DNA from: Bradyrhizobium sp.
GTDB lineage: Bacteria > Pseudomonadota > Alphaproteobacteria > Rhizobiales > Xanthobacteraceae
Assembly (NCBI RefSeq): GCF_016219575.1
Contig: NZ_JACRMG010000040.1
Coordinates: 1 to 64,000 of the forward strand
Length of the DNA stretch: 64,000 nucleotides
Direction: 5' to 3'
Positions 14,894 through 22,865 of this stretch are shown piece by piece. Within the stretch, counting starts at the first letter, position 1. Each line of letters opens with the position of its first letter. The notes below the pieces were generated by a model. It saw only the letters and a list, made by a program, of their open reading frames with translations, ran no database searches and was not told the origin of the DNA. Both the position numbers and the translations under genes were made by a program.

Positions 14894-17167
14894 CTACTCC
14901 GCCGCCTGCTTCACGCCGGCATCCAGCGCAGCGCTCACCTTGGGCGGCGACATCGGCAGGCTGTAGAAGCGGATGCCGAGCGCGTTGTAGATGGCGCTTG
15001 CCACCGCGGCCATCACGGGGACCAGCGGCACTTCGCCGACGCCCTTGACGCCCTGTGGATGCTTCGGGTTCGGCACCTCGACCATGATGCAGTCGAGCAT
15101 CGGCAGGTCCGAGCAGACGGGCATGCGGTAGTCGAGGAAGCCGGGGTTATCGACCTTGCCGTCCTTGTTGTAGATGTACTCCTCGTTCAGCGCCCAGCCG
15201 ATGCCCTGCGCGACACCGCCCTGCAATTGTCCTTCGACATAGCCGGGGTGGATGGCGCGGCCGACGTCCTGCACCGCGGTGTAGCGGATCACGCGCACGA
15301 TGCCGAGCTCGGTGTCGACTTCGACGTCGCAGATATGCGTGCCGAAGCCGCCGTCGGCGCCCGTGGTGTTGAGCTGCACGCCGGCGCCGATCGGGCCGCC
15401 CTGGGTGGGCGCCTTGTCGGCGAGTTCCTTCAGCGTCAACGGCTCGAACTGACCGGCATTCGGGCTGACCGGATGCGCCGCGCCCTGGTCCCATTTCACC
15501 GCTTCGGGATCGATGTTCCAGATCTTCGCGGCGCGCTCGCGCAGCGTCTGGATCACCTTCTCGGTCGATTGCGTCACCACCATCGCGGAGGCGAACAGCA
15601 CGCGGCTGCCGCCGGTCAGGTTGGAGAAGCCGATGGTTTGCGTGTCGCCGATGATGACGGACACACGCTTGTAGTCGATGCCGAGCAGCTCGGCGCAGAT
15701 ATTGGCAATGCCCGCGCGCGAGCCGCCGATGTCGGGGTGTCCCGTGGTGACGACGACGTTGCCGTCTTCGGTGATGTTGACCTGCGCTGAAGACTCGCCG
15801 CCGGCGTTGAACCAGAAGCCGGACGCGACGCCCCTGCCCCGCGGCTTGCCGTGGCCGTCGCCGAGCGGCGCGGCGTAATGCGCCGAGGCCTTCGCGGCTT
15901 CCACCGTCTCGATATAGCCGATGCGCGGGAAGGTCGGGCCGTGCGCGGCCTTGGTGCCTTCCTTGGCGCCGTTCTTGAGACGGAAGTCGAGCGGGTCCAT
16001 CTTCAAGGCTTCCGCCACTTCGTCCATCACGCATTCCACGGCATAGGCGCCGATCGGCGCGCCGGGTGCGCGATAGGCCGCGACCTTGGAGCGGTTGGAG
16101 CAGACGTCAAAACCTTCGGAGAGAAGGTTCGGGATGTCGTAAGGCGTGAAGCTGCAACCGGCGGCGCCGCGGATCGGCGAACCCGGAAGGGCGCCGGCCT
16201 GCAGGTAGAAGGTGCCGTGGGCGGCGGTGATGCGGCCGTCTTTCGTCGCGCCGATCTTCACCGTGCTCCGCGAGCCCGACGTCGGCCCGGTGGCGCGCAT
16301 CACTTCCTCGCGCGTCATCACCATCTTCACGGGACGCCCGGATTTCTTGGCGAGCAGGGTCGCCAGCGGCTCGAGATAGACGATGGTCTTGCCGCCAAAA
16401 CCGCCGCCGATCTCGGCGGGAATGGCGCGGATGTCGCTCTGGGGAATGCCGGTCAGGTAGGCCGTCATCGCGCGGACCATGAACTGGCCCTGGCTGGAGC
16501 TCCAGATCGTGGTCTTGCCGTCGGGCGCCACCGAGATCACGCAGGCATGCGGCTCGATATAGCCCTGGTGCACCGGGCGCGTGGTGAAGGTGCGCTCGAT
16601 GACCACGTCGGCCTTCTTGAAGCCTTCGGCGATGTCGCCCTTCTTGTGCTCGAGGCGGCCCATGATGTTGGAGGGCTTGCCTTCCCACTTGTTGAACTCG
16701 TGCAGAACTGGCGCGTCCGGCTTGATCGCGTCCTCGATCTCGATCGTCCAGGGCAGCACCTCGTAGTCGACCTCGATCAGGCTGCAGGCCTCAGCCGCGA
16801 TCGCCTCCGTGGTGGCGGCGACTGCCGCGACGGGGTGTCCGGGAAACAGCGCCTTGTCGCGCGCCATCACGTTACGGCACATCCAGCGCATGTCCTGGAT
16901 GCCGAGCATGACCGCGCCCTTCTCGATCGGGAAGTCGACGATGTCCTTCGAGGTGACGACGGCCTTCACGCCGGGCAGCTTCTCCGCCTTCGACGTGTCG
17001 ATCGAACGGATGCGCGCATGCGGATGCGGGCTGCGCAGGACCTTGCCCCAGATCTGGCCGGGCATGGTCATGTCGGCGGCGAACTGGGCGCGGCCGGTGA
17101 CCTTGTCCATGCCGTCGGGGCGAATGGTGCGCTGGCCGATCCACTTGTTGTTGGTGACGAGGTTCAT
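14894..17167 (-). CDS. Molybdopterin-binding large subunit of a xanthine dehydrogenase/CO dehydrogenase-family hydroxylase
   Basis: 757 residues, full length for a CoxL-type subunit. Landmarks: RAQFAADMTMPGQIWGKVLR near the N-terminus, the cofactor-contact GGGFGGKTIVYLEPLA, the active-site-loop segment AYRAPGAPIGAYAVE, and the C-terminal GVKGVGEVPLVPVMAAVASA with the conserved Glu. The loop reads AYRAPGAP and not AYxCSFR, so it is not a form I CO dehydrogenase; the substrate is more likely a purine, N-heterocycle or aromatic acyl-CoA. Its ATG overlaps the TGA of the [2Fe-2S] subunit gene. The frame continues upstream, but that part is out-of-frame shadow of the neighbour. Confidence 0.92.
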   Translation of the reverse strand: MNLVTNNKWIGQRTIRPDGMDKVTGRAQFAADMTMPGQIWGKVLRSPHPHARIRSIDTSKAEKLPGVKAVVTSKDIVDFPIEKGAVMLGIQDMRWMCRNVMARDKALFPGHPVAAVAATTEAIAAEACSLIEVDYEVLPWTIEIEDAIKPDAPVLHEFNKWEGKPSNIMGRLEHKKGDIAEGFKKADVVIERTFTTRPVHQGYIEPHACVISVAPDGKTTIWSSSQGQFMVRAMTAYLTGIPQSDIRAIPAEIGGGFGGKTIVYLEPLATLLAKKSGRPVKMVMTREEVMRATGPTSGSRSTVKIGATKDGRITAAHGTFYLQAGALPGSPIRGAAGCSFTPYDIPNLLSEGFDVCSNRSKVAAYRAPGAPIGAYAVECVMDEVAEALKMDPLDFRLKNGAKEGTKAAHGPTFPRIGYIETVEAAKASAHYAAPLGDGHGKPRGRGVASGFWFNAGGESSAQVNITEDGNVVVTTGHPDIGGSRAGIANICAELLGIDYKRVSVIIGDTQTIGFSNLTGGSRVLFASAMVVTQSTEKVIQTLRERAAKIWNIDPEAVKWDQGAAHPVSPNAGQFEPLTLKELADKAPTQGGPIGAGVQLNTTGADGGFGTHICDVEVDTELGIVRVIRYTAVQDVGRAIHPGYVEGQLQGGVAQGIGWALNEEYIYNKDGKVDNPGFLDYRMPVCSDLPMLDCIMVEVPNPKHPQGVKGVGEVPLVPVMAAVASAIYNALGIRFYSLPMSPPKVSAALDAGVKQAAE

Positions 17168-17658
17168 TGGGCTGCCTCCTTGATTCCGTCGCGCATTTCC
17201 GCCGCGGTCTCCAGCACCGCGCGCACGATCTTGTCGTAGCCGGTGCACCGGCAGAGATTGCCGGCGAGCCAGAAGCGGACTTCCTCCTCCGACGGGTTCG
17301 GGTTCCTGCGCAGCAGCGCGTCGGAAGCCACCAGCATGCCCGAGGTGCAGATGCCGCACTGGAGCGCGGCCTGTTCGAGGAATTTCTGCTGCAGCGGATG
17401 CAGCTTTTCGCCGTCGGCCATGCCCTCGATGGTCCGGATCTCGTGGCCCTCGGCTTCGGCGGCGAGCATCAGGCAGGAGCAGATCAGCTGATCGTCGACG
17501 GTGATGCTGCAGGCGCCGCAATCGCCGGATGAACAGCCTTCCTTGGAGCCGGTCAGCCCGAGCGGCCCGCGCAGCGCGTCGAGCATGGTGTCGTTCGGCT
17601 CGCACAGATATTCCACGGGCTCGCCGTTGATGGTGGTGGTGACGTGAATCTTGGCCAT
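17164..17658 (-). CDS. [2Fe-2S] small subunit of molybdenum hydroxylase
   Basis: 164 residues with two clusters: the plant-ferredoxin-type site GSKEGCSSGDCGAC plus a later cysteine (LICSC), and the helical-domain site CGICTSGM...LCRCTGY. This is the complete CoxS layout. It passes electrons from the molybdenum site to the FAD subunit. It is second in the operon, 5 bp after the FAD subunit gene and overlapping the large subunit gene by 4 bp. Confidence 0.95.
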   Translation of the reverse strand: MAKIHVTTTINGEPVEYLCEPNDTMLDALRGPLGLTGSKEGCSSGDCGACSITVDDQLICSCLMLAAEAEGHEIRTIEGMADGEKLHPLQQKFLEQAALQCGICTSGMLVASDALLRRNPNPSEEEVRFWLAGNLCRCTGYDKIVRAVLETAAEMRDGIKEAAQ

Positions 17659-17663
17659 GAACT

Positions 17664-18533
17664 CTATTTCCCTGTCGCGCGTTTGGCGGCGATGGCGGCC
17701 GTGCGCTTGAGCAGCACGCCCGCGGTCTTGATGCGGTAGGCGATGGTGCCGCGCTTGTCGTCGATCGGACGGCAGGCGGCGCGGCAGGCTTCCGCGGCTT
17801 TTTCCAGCGCAGCGGCGTCAAGCTTCGAGCCGACCAGCGCCTTGGCTGCAGCCTCGACCAGCAGCGGGGTCGGCGCGACGGCGCCGAGACCGACGCGGGC
17901 GGCGGTGCAGACGCCGTCCTTCAAGGTCAGGCTGACGCCCAGCCCAACGACGGCGATGTCCATCTCGGTGCGCGGAATCATGCGCAGATAAGCGTCGCCC
18001 GAACCGGGCGGACGCGGCGGCAGCTTGAAGCTGACCAGAATCTCGCCGGGCTTCAGATTGGTGCGGCCGGGACCGGCGGGCACCTCTTCCACCTTCAGTT
18101 CACGGCGGCCGTTCGGGCCCTGGATCGTGACGACGGCACCGGCCGCGATCATCGCCGGCACGCTGTCGCCGGCGGGCGAGCCGTTGCAGAGATTGCCGCC
18201 GGCAGACGCCCGGCCCTGCACCTGCTTGGAGCCGATCAGGTTGACGGCCTCCAGCACGCCCGGCCAGACCTTGCCGAAGCGGGGATGGTCGTGCAGCGCC
18301 ATACCCGAGGTTGCCGCGCCAATCCGGAAGCCGCCATCGGCGGTCTCCTCGATGGCGGTCATCTCGGCGATCTTCTTGATGTCGACGATCACGCCCGGCT
18401 TGACGATGCCGGAACGCATTTGCACCAGGAGATCGGTGCCGCCTGCGAGAATGCGCGCCGCGCTGCCCGCGGCCGCAAATGCCCCGACCGCTTCATCGAG
18501 CGTATGCGGAGCAAGGTATCGGATATCCGCCAT
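17664..18533 (-). CDS. FAD-binding medium subunit of molybdenum hydroxylase
   Basis: 289 residues. FAD-domain landmarks are ARILAGGTDLLVQM near residue 30 and GGNLCNGSPAGDSVPA near 110; a CoxM C-terminal domain follows (about 180-285). The start MADIRYLAPHTLDEAV (18533) is standard for the family; the longer open frame upstream crosses a repeat hairpin and is not coding. First gene of the order FAD subunit, [2Fe-2S] subunit, large subunit, membrane protein. Confidence 0.93.
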   Translation of the reverse strand: MADIRYLAPHTLDEAVGAFAAAGSAARILAGGTDLLVQMRSGIVKPGVIVDIKKIAEMTAIEETADGGFRIGAATSGMALHDHPRFGKVWPGVLEAVNLIGSKQVQGRASAGGNLCNGSPAGDSVPAMIAAGAVVTIQGPNGRRELKVEEVPAGPGRTNLKPGEILVSFKLPPRPPGSGDAYLRMIPRTEMDIAVVGLGVSLTLKDGVCTAARVGLGAVAPTPLLVEAAAKALVGSKLDAAALEKAAEACRAACRPIDDKRGTIAYRIKTAGVLLKRTAAIAAKRATGK

Positions 18534-18560
18534 CGAACCAGAACGCCTCCCCTGACCTGG

Positions 18561-18595
18561 TCGAGCATGATCCGCTTTTTCGGGATCATGCTCGA
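18561..18595. repeat. REP-like inverted repeat
   Basis: TCGAGCATGATCC (18561-18573) and its exact reverse complement (18583-18595) around a 9-nt loop. It lies in the leader region of the hydroxylase operon. The motif resembles a dispersed intergenic repeat I recall from Bradyrhizobium genomes. Confidence 0.6.
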
Positions 18596-18795
18596 ACCCT
18601 TTGTTTTGATTGGTTCTAAGCCTACACGCTGACGGCGGATCGGAACAGCCTCCACGATCGGTGCAATCGGCATGCTTCCCATGCGCAGAGCGGCGATTGC
18701 ATCTCGAATGGGCAGCATTCCGCCTCACTTGTTTGACAGAAGGCCGCACCGCACCTAACGCAGGCGAAAATGACACAACCAAAAGGGCCCCGCCG

Positions 18796-19194
18796 ATGAA
18801 GACCCGCGTGGAAACGCTGACACCGCCGAACACGCCAAAGCCGATCGGCCCCTACAACCACATCGCCAAGGTCGGACAACACATCACGATCGGCGGCACG
18901 GCCGGCTTCGATCCCGCCACCGGACAATTGGCCGGCCCTGACATAAGGTCGCAGACGCTGCGCATCCTGCAGTCGTTCAAGGTCATGCTGGAGGCCGCCG
19001 GTTCCGACCTCGATCACGTCGTGCACGTCAACGTGTTCCTGCGCGACATGAAGGATTTCGACACCATGAACGCCGCCTATGCCGAGATGATGGGCGAGCA
19101 CCGGCCGGCCCGCACGGCGTTCGCCGTGCGCGACCTGCCGAAGCCGGACGTGCTGCTGACGATGAACCTGACGGCGGTGACCCGGGAGGGTTGA
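18796..19194 (+). CDS. RidA/YjgF/YER057c/UK114-family protein
   Basis: 132 residues. Motifs: PIGPYNHIAKVGQHITIGGT near the N-terminus and the C-terminal RTAFAVRDLPKPDVLLTMNL with the Arg that binds substrate carboxylates in this family. RidA proteins hydrolyse reactive enamine/imine intermediates of amino-acid metabolism; this divergent subgroup may act in a catabolic pathway. It is divergent from the hydroxylase operon and convergent with a Bug receptor gene, 3 bp apart. Confidence 0.88.
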   Translation: MKTRVETLTPPNTPKPIGPYNHIAKVGQHITIGGTAGFDPATGQLAGPDIRSQTLRILQSFKVMLEAAGSDLDHVVHVNVFLRDMKDFDTMNAAYAEMMGEHRPARTAFAVRDLPKPDVLLTMNLTAVTREG

Positions 19195-19197
19195 CCG

Positions 19198-20175
19198 CTA
19201 CTCCGGCTTCAAGCCTGCGGCGGCGACGACCTTGGCCCACCGCTCCGTATCCTCGGCGATCAGCTTTGCGAAATCGGCGGGCGAGCCCGGCAGCGGCTCG
19301 CCGCCCAGCGCCTCCAGCCGCTTCTTCAGCGCGGGATCCGATATGGCGGCGTTGATTTCCTTGTTGAGCGTGGCGACGACGGTCCCGGGCACCGCCTTTG
19401 GCGCGCACAGGCCGTACCACTGGCTGCTGTCATAGCCGGGTACGAAGTCGGCCACCGGAGGCAGCTCGGGCATCACCTCCGCGCGCGCCGCCGTCGTCAC
19501 CGCCAGCGCACGCAGCTTGCCGGTCTTCACATAGTCGATGGTGCCGGGCGCCGTGGCGAATAAGAGCTGCACCTGGCCGGTCAGCAAATCCGTCATCGCC
19601 GGTCCCTGCCCGCGATAGGGCACGTGCAGCATGTCGACGCCGGCCATCATCTTGAACAGCTCTCCCGCCATGTGCGGCGCGCTGCCGTTGCCGGCCGAAG
19701 CCATGGTGATCTTGCCCGGATTTGCTTTCGCATAGGCGATCAGTTCGGGAACGCTGTTCGCCGGCAGCGACGGATGCACCATGATGATCATGGGCACGCG
19801 GATAATGCCGCCGATCGGCGCGATGTCGCGGATGAAGTTGAAATTCAGTTTCGGGTACAGCGAGGCGTTGACGGCGTTCGGCAGCGTCGCAAGCAGCAGC
19901 GTGTAGCCGTCGGGGGCCGCATTGACCACGGTCTCGGTGCCGATATTGCCGCCGGCGCCCGGGCGGTTCTCGGTGACAAAGGATTGGCCAAGGCGCTCGG
20001 TGAACCACTGCCCGATCAGCCGCGCGGTGATATCGACGCCGCCGCCCGCGGCAAAGCCCGCCACGATACGCACCGGCCGCGTCGGATAATCGAGCGCGGA
20101 TGCCGCGCGCGGCCAGACGGGCAGCATGGCTGCGAAGCCCGCGAGTTGCAGGAAAGTTCTGCGTGCAAGTTGCAT
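19198..20175 (-). CDS. Bug-family (tripartite tricarboxylate-type) solute-binding protein
   Basis: 325 residues: signal peptide with twin arginine (MQLARRTFLQLAGFAAML), then the Bug signature YPTRPVRIVAGFAAGGGVDI, MASAGNGSAPHMAGELF and HVPYRGQGPAMTDLLTGQVQ. It is a periplasmic receptor for small carboxylates or similar ligands; no TctA/TctB membrane genes are nearby. GGAGGGA precedes the ATG at 20175. It lies downstream of the crotonase gene by 38 bp, probably in one operon. Confidence 0.93.
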   Translation of the reverse strand: MQLARRTFLQLAGFAAMLPVWPRAASALDYPTRPVRIVAGFAAGGGVDITARLIGQWFTERLGQSFVTENRPGAGGNIGTETVVNAAPDGYTLLLATLPNAVNASLYPKLNFNFIRDIAPIGGIIRVPMIIMVHPSLPANSVPELIAYAKANPGKITMASAGNGSAPHMAGELFKMMAGVDMLHVPYRGQGPAMTDLLTGQVQLLFATAPGTIDYVKTGKLRALAVTTAARAEVMPELPPVADFVPGYDSSQWYGLCAPKAVPGTVVATLNKEINAAISDPALKKRLEALGGEPLPGSPADFAKLIAEDTERWAKVVAAAGLKPE

Positions 20176-20213
20176 GTCGTCCCTCCACATTCGGCGTTCG
20201 CGTCTGGCGCAAG

Positions 20214-21008
20214 TCAGCTGCCGCGGAACACCGGCTTGCGGCGCTCGTTGAAGGCGGCGACGCCCTCGCGGCGGTCTTCGGTGGAAACGAGGCGGTTATA
20301 GGCCTCGATCTCGAAGGCAAGTCCGTCCGACAACGACATCTGCAGGCCGCGATGGATGGATTGCTTGGCCTGACGCACCGCCAGCGGTCCGTTGGCGGCG
20401 ATGCGGCGGGCAATGGTCAGCGTCGCCTCCATCAGTTCGCCGGGTTCGACCACGCGATTGACGAGGCCCCATGATTCCGCCGCAGCCGCGGTGAACGGCA
20501 GGCCGGACAGGATCAACTCCTTGGCGCGGCGCTCGCCGACGGCGCGGGCGAGATTTTGCGTGCCGCCGGCGCCGGGCATGATGCCGAGCGTCACCTCGGT
20601 CAGCGCAAAGCGCGCCGTGTTCGCGGCATAGATGAAGTCGCAGGCGGCGGCGATCTCGCAGCCGCCGCCATAGGCCGCTCCGTTGACGGCCGCAAGCACC
20701 GGGATCGGGCAACCCAGGATCGCCCGCGCCATCCGCTCGAAGATCAGGTGCTGCGCGCGCCAGGCCGCATCTGTCATGCCGTTGCGCTCCTTGAGGTCGC
20801 CGCCGGCGCAGAACGCGCTGTTGCCGCTGCCGGTGACAACCACTGCGCGCAAATCTTCCGTCTCGATCGAGAACTGCTCGAACACTTCCATGAGGTCGAG
20901 CCCCATCTGGGTGTTGAGGGCGTTGGACACCTCGGGCCGGTTGAGCGTGACGGTGAGGATATGGCCGTCGACCCGCGACAGGGCGATGGTCTCGAACTCG
21001 GCGCGCAT
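20214..21008 (-). CDS. Enoyl-CoA hydratase/isomerase (crotonase) family
   Basis: 264 residues. Crotonase landmarks: TVTLNRPEVSNALN, the oxyanion-hole strand FCAGGDLKERNG, GAAYGGGCEIAAACDF with a catalytic-type Glu, and LGIMPGAGGTQNLARAVG. The family hydrates enoyl-CoA or carries out related acyl-CoA reactions. The start MRAEFETIALSRVDGH (21008) follows a GGGGGG tract. Probably co-transcribed with the downstream Bug receptor, suggesting uptake and beta-oxidation-like breakdown of an acid. Confidence 0.9.
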   Translation of the reverse strand: MRAEFETIALSRVDGHILTVTLNRPEVSNALNTQMGLDLMEVFEQFSIETEDLRAVVVTGSGNSAFCAGGDLKERNGMTDAAWRAQHLIFERMARAILGCPIPVLAAVNGAAYGGGCEIAAACDFIYAANTARFALTEVTLGIMPGAGGTQNLARAVGERRAKELILSGLPFTAAAAESWGLVNRVVEPGELMEATLTIARRIAANGPLAVRQAKQSIHRGLQMSLSDGLAFEIEAYNRLVSTEDRREGVAAFNERRKPVFRGS

Positions 21009-21173
21009 CGGATTTTCCCCCCGCTCATGTGTTGACTGGCGTGCATGCTTGCCCGCTTCCCTGGGTGTTGGCGAGCCTATGTAAAGTCGACGCGGATGCA
21101 ACCGCCGCTAACACATCGTTAACCCTGTCAGCCTTAGGGTCGAGGAGGCGCCGAAATCCGGCGTCGGGTGGCC

Positions 21174-21791
21174 ATGATGTCGTTTGCGCACAAGAAATCA
21201 TCCCTGCCGGCGGCGCAGGAGCGGCGACGCTTCCAGCGCGTCAAGGTGCACCTGCTCGGCCGCTACATGCTGCCCGACCGGCGCGAATTCCCCTGCCAGA
21301 TCATCAATATGTCGCCGGGGGGCCTCGCCCTGCTGGCGCCCGGCATCGGCAATGTCGGCGACCGCGTGATCGCCTATCTCGACCATATCGGCCGGGTCGA
21401 GGGCAAGATCACCCGCATCATCGACAACGGCTTTGCTATGACGGTGAGCGCTACCGCCAGGAAGCGCGACAAGCTCGCCGCCCAGCTGACGTGGCTGGCC
21501 AACCGCGACATCCTCAATCTGCCGGAAGACCGCCGCCACGACCGCATCGTGCCGCGCAACCCGATCGCCGTGCTGACGCTGGAAGACGGCCAGCGCATGA
21601 GCTGCCGCATCATCGACCTGTCGCTGTCGGGCGCGGCGGTGGCCGCCGAAAGCCGCCCGCCGCTGAAATCCATGGTCCGCCTCGGCTGCGTACCGGCGCG
21701 GGTGGTGCGAAATCTCGAGGAAGGCTTCGCGCTGGAGTTCACCCACGCGCAGGATGCGGAGACTCTCGAAGAGAGCGTTAGCATGCGGTAA
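21174..21791 (+). CDS. Tandem PilZ-domain protein
   Basis: About 205 residues. Two PilZ-like barrels: residues about 15-95 (RRRFQRVKVHLLGRYMLPD and INMSPGGLALLAPG, giving RxxxR and [D/N]xSxxG) and about 120-200 (RRHDRIVPRNPIAVLTL and IIDLSLSGAAVAAES). Both barrels keep the c-di-GMP-binding pattern at least in part. The start is ATG at 21174 (a second ATG follows directly). Followed by a strong terminator and then the LapG-like protease, a suggestive c-di-GMP pairing. Confidence 0.88.
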   Translation: MMSFAHKKSSLPAAQERRRFQRVKVHLLGRYMLPDRREFPCQIINMSPGGLALLAPGIGNVGDRVIAYLDHIGRVEGKITRIIDNGFAMTVSATARKRDKLAAQLTWLANRDILNLPEDRRHDRIVPRNPIAVLTLEDGQRMSCRIIDLSLSGAAVAAESRPPLKSMVRLGCVPARVVRNLEEGFALEFTHAQDAETLEESVSMR

Positions 21792-21827
21792 AGCGCTTCA
21801 GGCGCAAAAGCCCGCGATTTTCGACCC

Positions 21828-21863
21828 AAAGGGCGGTATCCGCATCTCCGGATACCGCCCTTT
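21828..21863 (+). terminator. Hairpin terminator after the PilZ gene
   Basis: A perfect 15-bp stem (21828-21842 and 21849-21863) with a 6-nt loop; the arms start AAAGGGCGG and end CCGCCCTTT. It lies 37 bp after the PilZ stop and probably works in both directions. Confidence 0.8.
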
Positions 21864-21951
21864 GCATTTCCGGTTCTGCCAGATCGCAGTTAACGCGGCG
21901 CCATCAGCGGCGATTTCCGCAATCGCGCCAGCACACCGGCGGTTAATGCAT

Positions 21952-22018
21952 AAAATTTGAATCAATTGCAGTTGTCTCAAATTTTAGTCGAATTCGATTC
22001 AAGTATAGTTCGAATTCG
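21952..22018. promoter_or_regulatory. AT-rich regulatory region with ordered repeats
   Basis: In a GC-rich genome this stretch is strikingly AT-rich. It contains AAAATTTGA (21952-21960) and its exact complement TCAAATTTT (21977-21985), and two copies of the self-complementary CGAATTCG (21989-21996 and 22011-22018) exactly 22 bp apart, two helical turns. It lies 105-170 bp upstream of the LapG-like gene, and is probably a promoter with a cooperative binding site. Confidence 0.45.
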
Positions 22019-22122
22019 CCGCGCCTTTTACTTGTATTCGCTTCAAATCTACTTGGCCGACTTAGCGGCGGCGCAAATCCTTTATGCGAAACGTGGTCCC
22101 AACAAGAAAAACGGGGGCCACA

Positions 22123-22740
22123 ATGTTGTTCAAGGGACAGGGGAAAGGGCTGGCTGTACTTGCCATCCTTCTGGGGCTGAGCGTCCAGGCGAAAGCCGGC
22201 GACGTGCACTATGCCAGCCTCGGCGACACCACGCGTTCGCCGATCGGCTGGGTCGAATTCTGCGCCGAGAATCCGGGCGATTGCCGCGGCGGCGCGAGCC
22301 AACCACGCGACATCGTGATGTCGCAGACGGCATGGCGCGACCTGGTGCGCGTCAACAAATGGGTCAACGAGTCGATCAAGCCCCTGACCGACATGGATCA
22401 TTGGGGCGTGATCGAGAAGTGGTCACTGCCGACGGACGGTTACGGCGACTGCGAAGATTACGTGCTGCTGAAGCGCAAGATGCTGATCGATGCCGGATGG
22501 CCGCGCGAGGCCCTGCTCATCACCGTCGTGCGCGACAAGAAGGGCGAGGGACATGCGGTGCTGACGGTGAAGTCCGACAAGGGCGAGTTCGTTCTCGACA
22601 ACCAGAACGAAAGCGTCCTGGCCTGGACCGAGACCGGATACCGCTTCGTCAAACGCCAGTCGCAGGGCGATCCCAATGTCTGGGTCTCGCTCGGTGACAG
22701 CAGGCCTGCGGTCTCCACCGCCAGCGCCCGCGATCGCTGA
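22123..22740 (+). CDS. Transglutaminase-like cysteine protease (BTLCP/LapG-type)
   Basis: 205 residues with a signal peptide (about 1-26). The Cys-His-Asp triad is visible: Cys110 in GYGDCEDYVLLK, His144 in GEGHAVLTV and Asp159 in FVLDNQ. LapG-type members are periplasmic and cleave large adhesins under control of a c-di-GMP receptor; the local PilZ gene upstream makes this attractive, though no LapD-like gene or adhesin is present. ATG at 22123 with GGGGG upstream. Confidence 0.87.
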   Translation: MLFKGQGKGLAVLAILLGLSVQAKAGDVHYASLGDTTRSPIGWVEFCAENPGDCRGGASQPRDIVMSQTAWRDLVRVNKWVNESIKPLTDMDHWGVIEKWSLPTDGYGDCEDYVLLKRKMLIDAGWPREALLITVVRDKKGEGHAVLTVKSDKGEFVLDNQNESVLAWTETGYRFVKRQSQGDPNVWVSLGDSRPAVSTASARDR

Positions 22741-22808
22741 ACAAAGGAACTAGAGGACACGCGACCCGGTCACATCCCCACCCCTCCCCGTCCCAGACCG
22801 GTTCGCGC

Positions 22809-22848
22809 GCGGCCAGGCTTCCCCCAAAGCCTGGCCGCAACTTTTTTT
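22809..22848 (+). terminator. Rho-independent terminator after the LapG-like gene
   Basis: Perfect 12-bp stem (GCGGCCAGGCTT / AAGCCTGGCCGC) with a 6-nt loop followed by AAC and seven T residues. Confidence 0.9.
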
Positions 22849-22865
22849 GGGGTAGCTCTGGAAGT

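Noticed and set aside
17168..17821. N-terminal extension of the molybdenum subunit frame
   Set aside because: Out-of-frame shadow of the [2Fe-2S] subunit; MNLVTNNKWIG at 17167 with a 4-bp overlap is the normal arrangement.
14894..18533. Form I carbon monoxide dehydrogenase
   Set aside because: The active-site loop reads AYRAPGAP, not the AYxCSFR motif required for CO oxidation.
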